Below are positions 17,039-26,040 of a DNA stretch of 64,000 bases, in pieces. The stretch is from CADEDH01 sp963732695. GTDB taxonomy: Bacteria; Actinomycetota; Acidimicrobiia; Acidimicrobiales; SZUA-35. A program made the translations under genes and the position numbers. Where the stretch lies: the NCBI GenBank assembly GCA_963732695.1, contig CAVTAP010000009.1, positions 192,306 to 256,305 on the forward strand, read 5' to 3'. The notes beneath the pieces were generated by a model. That model saw only the letters and a program-made list of their open reading frames with translations, searched no databases and was not told where the DNA came from. Within the stretch, counting starts at the first letter, position 1, and the number at the start of each line of letters is the position of its first letter.

Positions 17039-18321
17039 CTGCTCCCTTCGCTGGCGAGGTGCGGCGCCTCCCGATTTCCCGCGGGAAATTCGGCCGGGGC
17101 CGAACCGGGGGCGACGGCTTCGGCCAGGCAGGTGGCGATCCAGTGGTGGTCGAGGCGGTGGCCGTCCCAGGTGGGGAGGGGGTCGGCGCTGGGCTGGGGC
17201 CAGGGCTGGGCGGCGGCCGGAGGGGGCGCATGGTACGGATGCCCGTCGGGTCCCCAGGCCGTGACGGCGCCGGTGGTGTCGAGGCGGAGGGTGATGTGGT
17301 GGCGGTGGATGAGGCGGTGGTGTCCGGGGCAGAGGAGCACGAGGTTGTCGGGCTGGCGGGATCCGCCGTGGATCCAGTGGACGAGATGGTGGGCTTCACG
17401 GCGGCCGGTGTGGTGGCAGCCGGGGAACCGGCAGGTGGGGTCCCGTAGGGCGAGGAGCCGGCGGGTGGCGGCGGTGGGGTAGCGCTGTTGGCGGTAGACG
17501 CCGTCGGCGTCGGGGGTTATGACCGGTCCGTCGCAGGCGGCAGCGGCGGCGGTGCCGGGGTCGATGGCGATACCGGTATCGGTGGCGCACGGCCCGGGCT
17601 TGTCGTGCCCGGCCTTGCTGGGGGCGAGGGTTTCCGGGGTGGTGACGATGGTGACGGTGGGGGTGGCGATGTCGGGGCCGAGGAGCAACTCGACCATGGC
17701 GTCGGCCCGGCGGCTGGCGATCGGGACGCCGGCTTCAGGTGTGGTGCGTTCCTTGACGGCGGCGATCACGGCGGCGCCGTCGGCGGCCGGTATACGCAGG
17801 GTGATGATCACCGAGCCGTCGTCGTCGGCTTGGCGCCAGGACAGCGACCGGGTGGCTTCCTGGCGGTCGGCGTCGGCGGCCTTGATCCTGCGTTGGGTGC
17901 GCACGATCTGCTCCACCTGGGCGGCCGTACCGTCGAGGGCCACGTCGAGCCAGGTGGGTTCGGTGGCGGCGGTGGCGATACGGGTGATGGCCCGCACCTT
18001 GGACCAGGTGATCGCCCCGGCCGCCAGCGCCCGGGCGACGGCCGGGAGGGCGCGTAGGGCCTGCGCCACCCGGATGTGCTCGCTGGCCGCCACCGAGCCG
18101 AGGCCGCACCGCCACGACAGCCACTGGGCGGCGCTCACGCAGCCGGCGGCCTCCCAGCCCTGGCGCTCGACGAACTCGCCCAGCAGGGTGAGGAACCGGG
18201 CCTTGGCCGCCGCCTCCAGGGCCGAGACCCCGGCCAGAGCCGCCGCCAACCCTTCTGCCGTCAGCTCGGCCGGATCTTCCCAGGCCGGCTCGTTCTCCAT
18301 CACTCCCGCCACCTGCTCCAT
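17026..18321 (-). CDS. DUF222 / HNH endonuclease family protein (13E12-type)
   Basis: A 431-residue protein with an N-terminal DUF222 helical domain (about residues 10-300) and a C-terminal HNH motif: CRFPGCHHTG, then EAHHLVHWIHGGSRQPDNLV and LCPGHHRLIH. This architecture is the 13E12 repeat family, present in many copies in actinobacteria and often associated with mobile or duplicated DNA. HNH proteins cut DNA; the biological role of this group is unresolved. The gene overlaps the convergent SDR by 13 bases. Confidence 0.9.
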   Translation of the reverse strand: MEQVAGVMENEPAWEDPAELTAEGLAAALAGVSALEAAAKARFLTLLGEFVERQGWEAAGCVSAAQWLSWRCGLGSVAASEHIRVAQALRALPAVARALAAGAITWSKVRAITRIATAATEPTWLDVALDGTAAQVEQIVRTQRRIKAADADRQEATRSLSWRQADDDGSVIITLRIPAADGAAVIAAVKERTTPEAGVPIASRRADAMVELLLGPDIATPTVTIVTTPETLAPSKAGHDKPGPCATDTGIAIDPGTAAAAACDGPVITPDADGVYRQQRYPTAATRRLLALRDPTCRFPGCHHTGRREAHHLVHWIHGGSRQPDNLVLLCPGHHRLIHRHHITLRLDTTGAVTAWGPDGHPYHAPPPAAAQPWPQPSADPLPTWDGHRLDHHWIATCLAEAVAPGSAPAEFPAGNREAPHLASEGSSYRM

Positions 18322-18420
18322 CGCCGCCTCCGTTGTGTCGGTTGTCGGCGCCGCCCGTCGGCCCCGCTCAGCCTCAACAGTACGAAGGGGGTGTGACAGC
18401 CATGATGGAGAGGGAGGGAA

Positions 18421-18594
18421 TCACCGGTCCGGGATGAAGCAGTGGACACCTGCCAATCGATCGGTTGCAGATGAGGAGCATCTCGGGCGGCCGTCGACCG
18501 CCGTCACGGTGGCGGCGGTCTGAATCAGCCGCTCGGTCCAGAGCCCGGTGCCGCACGCCAGCTGCTCGGTGAGCACCGGGGGCGTTCCGTCCAT
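18421..18594 (-). pseudogene. SAM-dependent methyltransferase relic
   Basis: A 57-codon frame (ATG 18594) contains a clear class I methyltransferase motif I (LACGTGLWTE) and the following acidic strand (ATVTAVDG), but it ends after 57 codons. The continuation of the family pattern (PEMLLICNRSIG, as in the usual PEML helix) is found in the next frame at the same place. A frameshift has therefore broken the gene, and the rest of the roughly 200-residue domain is missing. It lies in the 311-base gap between the HNH gene and a lipoprotein gene; nothing else is seen in that gap. Confidence 0.6.
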
Positions 18595-18632
18595 GACCAC
18601 CCGATCGTAGTGCCGACCCTACGATTGGCGGG

Positions 18633-19025
18633 GTGCAGGCCCGCCGCCGTCACGGCGCAATCGTCACGACCGTCCTGGTGACGGCGATGGCCTCGGTCGT
18701 GGTCGGTTGCTCGGCTCCGTTCCCCAGCCCCATGGCCGGGACCGTGATCACCACGGAGCAGGGCCCCTCGACCGACGGCCGGGAGCGGTGGGTGACGACC
18801 ATCTTCCTCGACCAGGGCCAGGTCGTGGGAAGCGCCGACGTCCAGGTTGCGTTCTTTGCCGACGATCTCCAGTGCGAGGACGGGGAGCCCGTTCCCGACG
18901 GGCCGGCCGCCCTGGAGGTGGGCACCCGCCTCGTCGTGGACTTCGACCCCGACGCCCCGATCGACGAAGGGGATCCGCCGACCGTGGACGGCCTCAGGGT
19001 GACCGCCAGCTGCCCCTCTGGCTAG
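18633..19025 (+). CDS. Small secreted lipoprotein, unknown function
   Basis: A 130-residue protein starting at GTG 18633 with an Arg-rich N-terminus, a hydrophobic stretch and a lipobox (VVVGC). The mature part is acidic, with a beta-rich pattern and two cysteines (LQCEDG and ASCPSG) that could pair. No family recognised. It converges with the monooxygenase gene, 37 bases away. Confidence 0.6.
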   Translation: MQARRRHGAIVTTVLVTAMASVVVGCSAPFPSPMAGTVITTEQGPSTDGRERWVTTIFLDQGQVVGSADVQVAFFADDLQCEDGEPVPDGPAALEVGTRLVVDFDPDAPIDEGDPPTVDGLRVTASCPSG

Positions 19026-19062
19026 GAGCCGGCGAACACACCGGAGGCGTCACACCCGGCGC

Positions 19063-20703
19063 TCACACCCCCGCTGCAGCTACGGCCCGGCCGAAGGTGA
19101 AGCCGGGGTAGTCGGTGGACGCCACCTCGTTGCACTTGTCGACGTAGGCCGGGAAACCGAGCAGGGGCATGAACACCCGGGGCTTCCCCGGGATGTTGGC
19201 CCCCACATACCAGCTGTTGCAGCTGGGGAAGATCGTGCGGTCGGCCACGGCGTTCACGTGGGCCACCCACTCGTCCACCGCCTCGGGCTCGGCCTCGATC
19301 GTGTCGTGCCCATGGCTCGCCATGTAATCGAGGCACTGGGCGATCCACTCCACGTGCTGCTCGGTGCCCACGATCATGTTGGCCAGCACCGACGGGCTCC
19401 CCGGCCCGGTGATCGTGAACAGGTTGGGGAAGCCGTTGACGTTCAACCCCAGGTAGGTGACGGGCCCCGCCTCCCAGGCGTCGGCCAGCCGGCGCCCGTC
19501 CCGGCCCCGGATGTCCACCCGCAACAGCGACCCCGTCATGGCGTCGAACCCGGTGGCGAAGATCAGTACGTCGAGCTCGTGCACGGTGTCGCCGCAGCGG
19601 ATACCGGTGGGTGTCACCTCGGTGATCGGGGTGCCCTTGGCGCTGATGTCGACGAGCGACACGTTGGGCCGGTTGTACGTCTCGAAGTAGTCGGTGTCGA
19701 TCACCAGCCGCTTGCAGCCGATGAGCCCATCGGGGGTCAGCCGGGCCGCCGTCTCCGGATCGTTCACCGTCTCCCGGATCTTCTCCCGCACGAAGTCGGC
19801 CGCCAGCTGATTGGCCTCGGGAGTGCGCATCAGGTCCCGGAAGCTCGACAGGAACAGGCTCCCGCCCCGCTCCCACAGGAACTCCATCTCGGCCCGGAAC
19901 TCCTCCGGGTCGGTCTCGGTGGCCACCCGCAGCGGGCGCTGATAGCGGGAGCCGAAGGCCCCGAACATGCGCTTGTTGGCCGCCACGATCTCGGCGTAGT
20001 TCGCCTTCACCTCGGCCTGCTCAGCCGGGTCGAGCGGGCCGTTGCGGGCCGGGATGGTGAACTGGGCCGTCCGCTGGAACACGGTGAGGTGCCCTGCCGT
20101 CCTGGCGATGACAGGAATGGCCTGGATACCCGACGACCCCGTGCCCACGATCCCCACCCGCTTGCCGGTGAAGTCGATCCCGTCCTTGGGGTAGCGGCCG
20201 GTGTGGGCCAGCTCGCCCTGGAACGAGTCCCGCCCCGGGATGTCGGGCATGTTGGCGCTCGACAGGCAGCCGGTGGCCATCACCACGAACTGGGCGCTGG
20301 TGACGGCGCCGTCGTCGGTGGCGACGGCCCAACGGCCGGCATCCTCGTCGAACACGGCGTCGGTGACCCGGGTGGCGAAGCGGATGTCCCGTCGGAGGTC
20401 GAACCGGTCGGCCACGTGCTGGGCGTAGCGCAGGATCTCGGGCTGGGTGGCGTACTTCTCGGTCCAGACCCAGTCCTGCTGGAGGTCGGCGTCGAAGTCG
20501 TAGGAGTACTCGAGCGACTCCACGTCGCATCGGCATCCCGGGTAGCGGTTCCAGTACCAGGTGCCGCCCACGTCGGTGCCGCCCTCGAAGCAGACCACGC
20601 TCCGCCCGGCCTGGCGCATCCGGTGCACCATGTACATCCCGGCGAACCCGGCGCCCACCACCACCACGTCAACCTGCGCGTCAGCCCGCTGCGTGTCACT
20701 CAT
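19063..20703 (-). CDS. Flavin-containing (Baeyer-Villiger type) monooxygenase
   Basis: A 546-residue two-dinucleotide-binding flavoprotein. The FAD site VVVGAGFAGMYMVHRM is at the N-terminus and the NADPH site GIVGTGSSGIQAI is central. Just before the latter is the Baeyer-Villiger fingerprint FxGxxxHxxx(Y/W)P (FQGELAHTGRYP). The conserved ATGFDAMTG is in the C-terminal third. Members insert an oxygen atom next to a ketone, or oxidise heteroatoms, using NADPH and O2. Length is typical. In context with the nearby esterase it could form an oxidation-hydrolysis pair (inference). Confidence 0.92.
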   Translation of the reverse strand: MSDTQRADAQVDVVVVGAGFAGMYMVHRMRQAGRSVVCFEGGTDVGGTWYWNRYPGCRCDVESLEYSYDFDADLQQDWVWTEKYATQPEILRYAQHVADRFDLRRDIRFATRVTDAVFDEDAGRWAVATDDGAVTSAQFVVMATGCLSSANMPDIPGRDSFQGELAHTGRYPKDGIDFTGKRVGIVGTGSSGIQAIPVIARTAGHLTVFQRTAQFTIPARNGPLDPAEQAEVKANYAEIVAANKRMFGAFGSRYQRPLRVATETDPEEFRAEMEFLWERGGSLFLSSFRDLMRTPEANQLAADFVREKIRETVNDPETAARLTPDGLIGCKRLVIDTDYFETYNRPNVSLVDISAKGTPITEVTPTGIRCGDTVHELDVLIFATGFDAMTGSLLRVDIRGRDGRRLADAWEAGPVTYLGLNVNGFPNLFTITGPGSPSVLANMIVGTEQHVEWIAQCLDYMASHGHDTIEAEPEAVDEWVAHVNAVADRTIFPSCNSWYVGANIPGKPRVFMPLLGFPAYVDKCNEVASTDYPGFTFGRAVAAAGV

Positions 20704-20790
20704 GGCGATGGAGCGTAGTGGCGACCGCCCTGGGGGCTGGAACTCGTCCGGGCCGAACTGGCGACTTGAGCGCCACCGGCCGGGGCCCGA

Positions 20791-21198
20791 TCAGCCCGCC
20801 TCGCACACGCTGTCGACCGTGATGTGCCAGCCGCCGGCGGTGCGGTAGAGAAAGCGGGTGAGCGACCGGCCGGCTCCGTCGACCGCCGCCACCTTGGCCG
20901 CGTCGGGTGAGTCGGGCGACACCTCCACCTTCACCAGCGTGGTGTCCCAGTCGAGGCACGCGCGCTCCGCCTTCCACGCCGAACCCCGCTCCAGCCCCTC
21001 CCGGGGCACGGCCAGCGACCGGTACAGGTCGGGGTCGTCGGCCCGCAGCGACCACACCCAGGTGTTGGCCACCTCGGTGGGACCCACCCGCCCGCACGCC
21101 GCGCCGAGCAGGCCGAGCGCGCCAAGGAGCAGCACGCCAGCGACCAGCGCGGCGCTCCCCCTCCCGGTGATCGGCTGGCCCTCCGCCGGCTTCAGCAC
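20791..21198 (-). CDS. Putative lipoprotein
   Basis: A 135-residue protein with an N-terminal hydrophobic segment ending in a lipobox-like LLGAAC. The domain that follows (VANTWVWSLRADDPDLYRSL, then LTRFLYRTAGGWHITVDSVC) could be a small NTF2-like or Mce-associated-type fold, but this is weak. Start is GTG 21198. It lies between the monooxygenase and the esterase on the same strand, 18 bases from the esterase stop. Confidence 0.6.
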   Translation of the reverse strand: MLKPAEGQPITGRGSAALVAGVLLLGALGLLGAACGRVGPTEVANTWVWSLRADDPDLYRSLAVPREGLERGSAWKAERACLDWDTTLVKVEVSPDSPDAAKVAAVDGAGRSLTRFLYRTAGGWHITVDSVCEAG

Positions 21199-21216
21199 GC
21201 CCTGAGGCTAGTCAGC

Positions 21217-22134
21217 TCACCGGAGATCGGCACGTTCACCGGCCACCCGGGTGGCCAGGAATTGCGCTGCGGTGTCGATGGCCACCTCGGCCTCGGGGAA
21301 CTCGCCCCACAGCGGCCAGCAGTGCCACATGCCGGCCACCACCTGCAGCTCCACCTCCCGGCCGGCCGCCTGCAACCGGTCGGCCAGCCGCACCGAATCG
21401 TCCCGCCACACTTCGTCGCTCCCGGCCAGCAGCAGCATCGGCGGGGCGGCGCCGAGGTTCTCGGCCCGGAGGGGAGACATCGCCGGGTCGGCCGGGTTGA
21501 CCGCGGCCCGGATGATCGCCTGCCAGTGCTCCAGCGCCCGCCGCGACAGCTGCGGGTCGTCGGCGTTGTCGATGCTGGGTGACGACAGCGTGGCGTCGAA
21601 CGCGCCGGAGAAGGCGGCCAGCCCCAGCACGGGCTGCTCGCCCGCCATGCCCAGGGCGGCGGTGAGGGCCAGCGCCGCCCCCGAGCTGTCGCCGGCCAGC
21701 ACCACCGGCGCCGGATGCTGGGCCCGGACGACGGCGAGCACGTCGGCGACGGCGTCGCCCACCCGATGCTCGGGCAGGCGGCGGTAGTCGACCACCACGG
21801 CCGGCAGCCCGGCCCTGGCCACCAGGCGCGACACGAACCGGCGATGGGTGATCGACGAGCCCATCACCAGCCCGCCGCCGTGCACATAGACGATGGTGGC
21901 GGCGGCGGGAGCAGCGCCGCCCGTGGCGGACGGTGCCCGAGCGATCGTGCGGCAGGGCACGCCGGCCACCTCGCCGACCTGCTCGGTGGAGCCGGGAACC
22001 AGCTCGTCGCCGGCGCTGGCCCGCTCCCACCCCTCCCGCTGTGAGGCCACGGTGGAGGTGGGATCGACCTCCTCCCGCCGGATACCGGCCCGGATGGCGA
22101 GCGCTTCGGCGCTCGGCTCGGCGTGGGGTTCCAT
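21217..22134 (-). CDS. Alpha/beta hydrolase (hormone-sensitive-lipase type esterase)
   Basis: A 305-residue esterase. Visible are the oxyanion-hole motif HGGG (VYVHGGGLVMGSS), the nucleophile elbow GDSSGAALA, the acid region (LLLAGSDEVWRDD) and a C-terminal histidine (GMWHCWPLW). These are the marks of the HSL/arylacetamide deacetylase group, which hydrolyses short-chain esters. Start ATG 22134 is chosen because family similarity begins there. Same strand as the putative lipoprotein and monooxygenase downstream; the three may be co-transcribed. Confidence 0.88.
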   Translation of the reverse strand: MEPHAEPSAEALAIRAGIRREEVDPTSTVASQREGWERASAGDELVPGSTEQVGEVAGVPCRTIARAPSATGGAAPAAATIVYVHGGGLVMGSSITHRRFVSRLVARAGLPAVVVDYRRLPEHRVGDAVADVLAVVRAQHPAPVVLAGDSSGAALALTAALGMAGEQPVLGLAAFSGAFDATLSSPSIDNADDPQLSRRALEHWQAIIRAAVNPADPAMSPLRAENLGAAPPMLLLAGSDEVWRDDSVRLADRLQAAGREVELQVVAGMWHCWPLWGEFPEAEVAIDTAAQFLATRVAGERADLR

Positions 22135-22332
22135 CCCGCCACCGTACGCGGTTCGTCCCGATCTGTTGGTTTTGCCCACCCCACCAGGGGGAACAGATGG
22201 CAACGTGCGAGTGGGCCCCGTGCTCCTGGCTCTCACCGGGTTGCTCCCGGCGGCCCTGGTGGGCTGCGGGGGATCCGAAGCCAGCCGCGGCCCTTCGGTG
22301 CCCTGACCAATTGACCAGATCGGGAGACTACG

Positions 22333-23052
22333 GTGGGATCGGTGGGACTGCTGTTCGATTCGCGGGCGTCAGACTCGTCGTGGATCTCGACGGTGTGGAC
22401 GTGTGTGAGCGAGAGCGTCACCACGATGACCGCCGTGGCCAGCGAGACGTGGGGTCTCATCTTCTGGGAGGAACAGGGGACGCCCCAGGCGGCCATCGTC
22501 GGTCCTGAGACCCGCACATCCAGTGCGCCCGTTCCGCCGGCGGCGAGGTTCGTCGGCATCCAGTTCGCGGTGGGCACCTCGCTGCGTACCGCGGACACGC
22601 TCTCGCTCGTCGACCGGGGGATCTCGCTGCCCGACGTGATGTCGCGGAGCTTCTGGCTCGACGGGTACCGCTGGCCGATCCCCGATGCCGACGACGCCGA
22701 ACTGCTCGTGAGTCATCTCGTCCGGTGCGGTGTGCTCGTCAGCGACCCGGTGGTGGCCGGGCTTCTGCGGGGCGACCAACCGGCATTGAGCCAGCGCACC
22801 GTGGAGCGACGGTTCCGCGCCGCCACCGGGCTGACCCGGGGCGCCGTGGCGCAGATCGGGCGGGTGCGGACCGCGGCCGGGATGATCATGGCCGGTACAC
22901 CGGTGAACGACGTCGTCGACACGCTCGGCTACTACGACGAGCCCCACCTGGCTCGCATGCTTCGGCGCTACGTGGGGCGATCGGCTCAGCAACTCCGGTC
23001 GGGCGCCGGCGGAGCAATCGCGCTCGATCCTGCTCAGTGCACGACGTCGTAG
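22333..23052 (+). CDS. AraC family transcriptional regulator
   Basis: A 239-residue protein. The C-terminal third carries a double helix-turn-helix of the AraC type (ALSQRTVERRFRAATGLTRG, then PVNDVVDTLGYYDEPHLARM). The N-terminal part is short and resembles the reduced sensory domain of regulators that accompany small reductases. Start GTG 22333. Its 3' end overlaps the convergent DHFR-like gene by 19 bases, an arrangement that suggests they belong to one small module. Confidence 0.85.
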   Translation: MGSVGLLFDSRASDSSWISTVWTCVSESVTTMTAVASETWGLIFWEEQGTPQAAIVGPETRTSSAPVPPAARFVGIQFAVGTSLRTADTLSLVDRGISLPDVMSRSFWLDGYRWPIPDADDAELLVSHLVRCGVLVSDPVVAGLLRGDQPALSQRTVERRFRAATGLTRGAVAQIGRVRTAAGMIMAGTPVNDVVDTLGYYDEPHLARMLRRYVGRSAQQLRSGAGGAIALDPAQCTTS

Positions 23053-23609
23053 AGCAGCTTCGCCACACCGTTCGAGTAGCGGTCCGACTGGCGGAGCCGT
23101 AGCTGTCGCTTGTCACGGTCGCTGCGGCTGAACAACGTCTTGCCCGCTCCCAGCAGGACCGGGAACACCAGCAGGTTGTAGCGGTCGATCAGATCTGCGT
23201 CGGAGAGGCGCCGAGCCAGCTCCGCGCTGCCGTGGATGAAGATGGCGCCGCCTTCGCTCTGCTTGAGACGGGCGACGTCCTGGCTGGACCGCAGGATCGT
23301 GGTCGGGCCCCAGCCGGGGGCCAGATCGGCGTCGGTGAGCGTCGTCGAGACCACGTACTTCGGAAGATCCTTGTACGCCGCGTGGTCCTCCGAATCGCGC
23401 CAGATCGGAGCGAACACCTCGTAGCTGCGTCGCCCGAACATGAGAGCTGTCGTCTCCTCCAGCTCCTCGCCCTTGAGCGCGAACGCCTCCGGAACGAACT
23501 CGGTCTCCATGACCCAACCGCCGCTGCGATGCCCCTCGGCCGTGGTTCCGGGCGAGTCGACGACCCCGTCGAGGGACATGAAGCCTGTGTAGACCAGTTC
23601 GCGTGCCAT
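23034..23609 (-). CDS. Dihydrofolate reductase family protein (RibD C-terminal type)
   Basis: A 191-residue protein. The N-terminus (ELVYTGFMSLDGVVDSPG), the mid motif ALMFGRRSYEVFAPIW and the C-terminal AIFIHGSAELARRLSDADLID with FPVLLGAGKTLF are typical of the RibD/DHFR-like NADPH reductase family common in actinobacteria. The actual substrate of this family is mostly unknown; real folate reduction is unlikely. Overlaps the AraC-type regulator at its 3' end. Confidence 0.88.
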   Translation of the reverse strand: MARELVYTGFMSLDGVVDSPGTTAEGHRSGGWVMETEFVPEAFALKGEELEETTALMFGRRSYEVFAPIWRDSEDHAAYKDLPKYVVSTTLTDADLAPGWGPTTILRSSQDVARLKQSEGGAIFIHGSAELARRLSDADLIDRYNLLVFPVLLGAGKTLFSRSDRDKRQLRLRQSDRYSNGVAKLLYDVVH

Positions 23610-24119
23610 GCGACCTTCCTGCCGGTGGTGGGGGAGACGATGAGCTCACCCGTGCGTGATCGGAAGGTTAGACAGCCTCGCTGGCTCCGTCTTGGACGAA
23701 ACCGACATCGGACCGCCCACGGGGCACGCTGGCCCCGTGGGACAGAACCCGACTCAGATCAGGCCGGCGAGGGTGCTGACCCGCAATCCCCACTTCACCG
23801 GAGCCCCCATGGCCATGATGAGGCCGCTGAGGGTGACCGCCGCCGTGGTCGCCCGCACACAGAGCATTCGAGACCTGCCTACTACCATTTGCGCACCTCT
23901 TGTAGGTTCCAACCGAATGACCGCATGTATGACGCTCCTTGTCTCTGCATGGGGATCGGCTGAGGTATCGGCTCCAGGGGCGACGAGCTGCATGGGCCGA
24001 ACGCACCATCGCTGTCACCATCGCCAGGGTTGAACCCGCTCCCAGCCGGCCATGGAGAGCGGCCATGAGGCGGTTCGTCGACAGGGCCAGGGGCGATCGA
24101 ATGCTCGACCGTGGCGAAT
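23610..24119. other. Gene-poor stretch, lower GC
   Basis: About 510 bases with no convincing gene. Frames of 79-132 codons exist on both strands but show no family pattern and no consistent codon bias. The base composition drops here relative to the left flank, marking the start of the accessory region that runs to the tRNA gene. Confidence 0.4.
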
Positions 24120-25082
24120 CTAGCTGTAGCGTTCGGGGTGCTCGGTTAGTTCGGTGAGGAAGTCATCGATCATGGCGAGGTGGTCAAGGCGTGGCGCCCA
24201 TCCCCATTCCTCGCGTGCTCTGGAGTCATCGAGAGCGTGCATGTTCGCCATAACCGCTTGGATTGCCGGGTCGGGTTGGAAGTCGATCTTGGCTTCCGGT
24301 ATGCGGGCTTGTACGGCCTCGGCCAGTTGCCCCATTGTCACCTGGGGCTTCATGCCCCCGAGGTTGTAGTTCACCGTGCGGATCGCATCGGATGGAGCGT
24401 CGGCGAGTTGGACCATTGCGGCACCAGCCTCTTTGAAGTAGATCAGGTCGAAGGGGGTCTCTGGGCCGAGCCACGACGTGAACGGCTCACCTCGGGCCGG
24501 GGTCTCAATCACCCAGCTGGTGCACTGGGCGAGGCTCCAGGTGGTCACACCCGGCCCGACGATGCCCGGGTATCGGAGACCCCGGAAGTCAAGGCCGTAT
24601 TTCCGACGGTAGAAGCGTCCGAGAAGCTCGCCGAACACCTTGGTGACGCCGTAGACCAAATCAGGGCGTTGGAGGGTGGAATCGGCGATTGGCCCGTCGG
24701 GCAAGTCGGCGCCGATGAATACTCCGATGCTGCTGGCGAACAGAAACTGTTCCACTCCGCTCAACCGGGCCGCCTCCAACAGCGCGTACGTCCCGAAGGC
24801 GTTCGTCTCGACCGACGTTTGGGGGTCAGCCTCACTTGGGCCCGACAGGACGGCACCCAGGTGGTAGATCGCTCTCGGCCGAACGGCGTCCACCAGAGCC
24901 ATGACCTCGGCGCTTTCGGCCAGGTCGAGCCGGTGCATGTTCACCTGGTCGATAACGCCAGCAAGGCGCTGGACGTTGCCACTGTGGGTGGTCACGTGCA
25001 CGTCTTCCCCGCCTCGGGCGACGAGTGTGCCGACCACTTCAGCTCCGATGAACCCCGCACCGCCTGTCACCAGTACCGTCAC
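24120..25082 (-). CDS. NAD-dependent epimerase/dehydratase family protein
   Basis: A 320-residue extended SDR. The N-terminal VLVTGGAGFIGAEVV, DLAESAEVMALVD, the catalytic YGVTK (Tyr-x-x-x-Lys) and the LRYPGIVGPG segment are all present, as in UDP-glucose-4-epimerase-like and threonine-dehydrogenase-like proteins. GTG 25082 is chosen because GGGGG lies six bases upstream; an in-frame GTG at 25127 also exists. Codon use is less G/C-biased than in the genes to the left, consistent with acquisition. Substrate is unknown, possibly a nucleotide sugar or a small hydroxy acid. Confidence 0.85.
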   Translation of the reverse strand: MTVLVTGGAGFIGAEVVGTLVARGGEDVHVTTHSGNVQRLAGVIDQVNMHRLDLAESAEVMALVDAVRPRAIYHLGAVLSGPSEADPQTSVETNAFGTYALLEAARLSGVEQFLFASSIGVFIGADLPDGPIADSTLQRPDLVYGVTKVFGELLGRFYRRKYGLDFRGLRYPGIVGPGVTTWSLAQCTSWVIETPARGEPFTSWLGPETPFDLIYFKEAGAAMVQLADAPSDAIRTVNYNLGGMKPQVTMGQLAEAVQARIPEAKIDFQPDPAIQAVMANMHALDDSRAREEWGWAPRLDHLAMIDDFLTELTEHPERYS

Positions 25083-25575
25083 CTTGCGCCCCCTTGGTAG
25101 TGTGACCCCGAGCTCTGAGCACGACACACCCAGCAGCAGTTCCTGGGTTGGCCGATGGAATCAATCGGCTAAGGCGTGCGACCGGCCAACCGCATTGTGG
25201 GTAGGTAGCGCCGGCGATAGTACCCCGCCTCCGGAAAGAATGCGAACCGAACGATCAGGCGAACCGGTGTCAGCGACGGGGCGTCGGCGGCCAGACACAT
25301 AAAGAAGAGGCACGACCTCAGCCCAAAGAATCGATGGCTTCCCAAGCCGGATCAGACTACGGTTCCGAGCAGAGAGGCAGGCGCGCCTAGGACTCACATT
25401 GTGGAGTGGGCGCGATCTCATCGTTTCGGCTCCGTTCCTCGCGACCGTCTCAAGAGCCCCGAAGATGGCCTCAGCGGTCGCGGGATGCCAAGAACTACAA
25501 GAGGCAAGCTACCTCTTTCGAGCATTCCAGGGTGACGCCCTCCGCTGTTGTCGACCCACCATCGAAAGAGTCAAC
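25083..25575. other. Intergenic region with no gene seen
   Basis: About 490 bases between divergent genes. An open frame continues upstream of the SnoaL gene here but has no family resemblance. No strong hairpin or repeat was noticed. Confidence 0.35.
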
Positions 25576-25992
25576 ATGTCGGTACTACCCAGCGACCGCG
25601 CCGTCTCCCTGTTCGAAGCCTGGGAGAAGCACGATTTCGTGGCTCTCGGAAATCATCTCAAAGGCGACGCTGAGGCCCACGATCACCCCAACAGCTTGGT
25701 CGTGACCGGCCGACCGGAGGTAACAGCATGGTTCGAGGCATGGGCCACCGCCTTCGGCGACGGTAAGGCCGGCGTCACGATCGCCGCTGCCTCCGACAAC
25801 GTCGCTGTCATTCAAGGGATGCTCACCGGCACGAGCACCGGCCCATTCGGCCCCCTCCCGGCCACCGGCCGCCAGATCTCTGTGCCATGGTCGGCGGTGG
25901 TCCGCACCGATGCCGAGGGACTGATCAGCTACTTCGGTACCTACTACGACCGCATGACATTCCTTGTCCAGCTCGGCCACATGGACGAATAG
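25576..25992 (+). CDS. SnoaL/NTF2-fold protein
   Basis: A 138-residue single-domain protein with the NTF2-cone pattern: helix (RAVSLFEAWEKHDFVALGNHL), a strand with AEAHDHPNS, and a C-terminal strand pair (SVPWSAVVRTDAEGLISYFGTYYD). Such proteins act as cyclases, isomerases or ligand binders. ATG 25576 begins the domain. It is followed 48 bases later by a double-domain protein of the same fold, so the two are probably one transcription unit. Ligand unknown. Confidence 0.75.
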   Translation: MSVLPSDRAVSLFEAWEKHDFVALGNHLKGDAEAHDHPNSLVVTGRPEVTAWFEAWATAFGDGKAGVTIAAASDNVAVIQGMLTGTSTGPFGPLPATGRQISVPWSAVVRTDAEGLISYFGTYYDRMTFLVQLGHMDE

Positions 25993-26040
25993 CAATGCCG
26001 GCAGGCGCGGGTAGTTCAACTCACAACGAAAGGGCGGCGG

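Noticed and set aside
23754..23993. A 79-codon frame on the minus strand in a gene-poor gap
   Set aside because: No family resemblance, weak codon bias and no ribosome site; recorded only as non-coding sequence.
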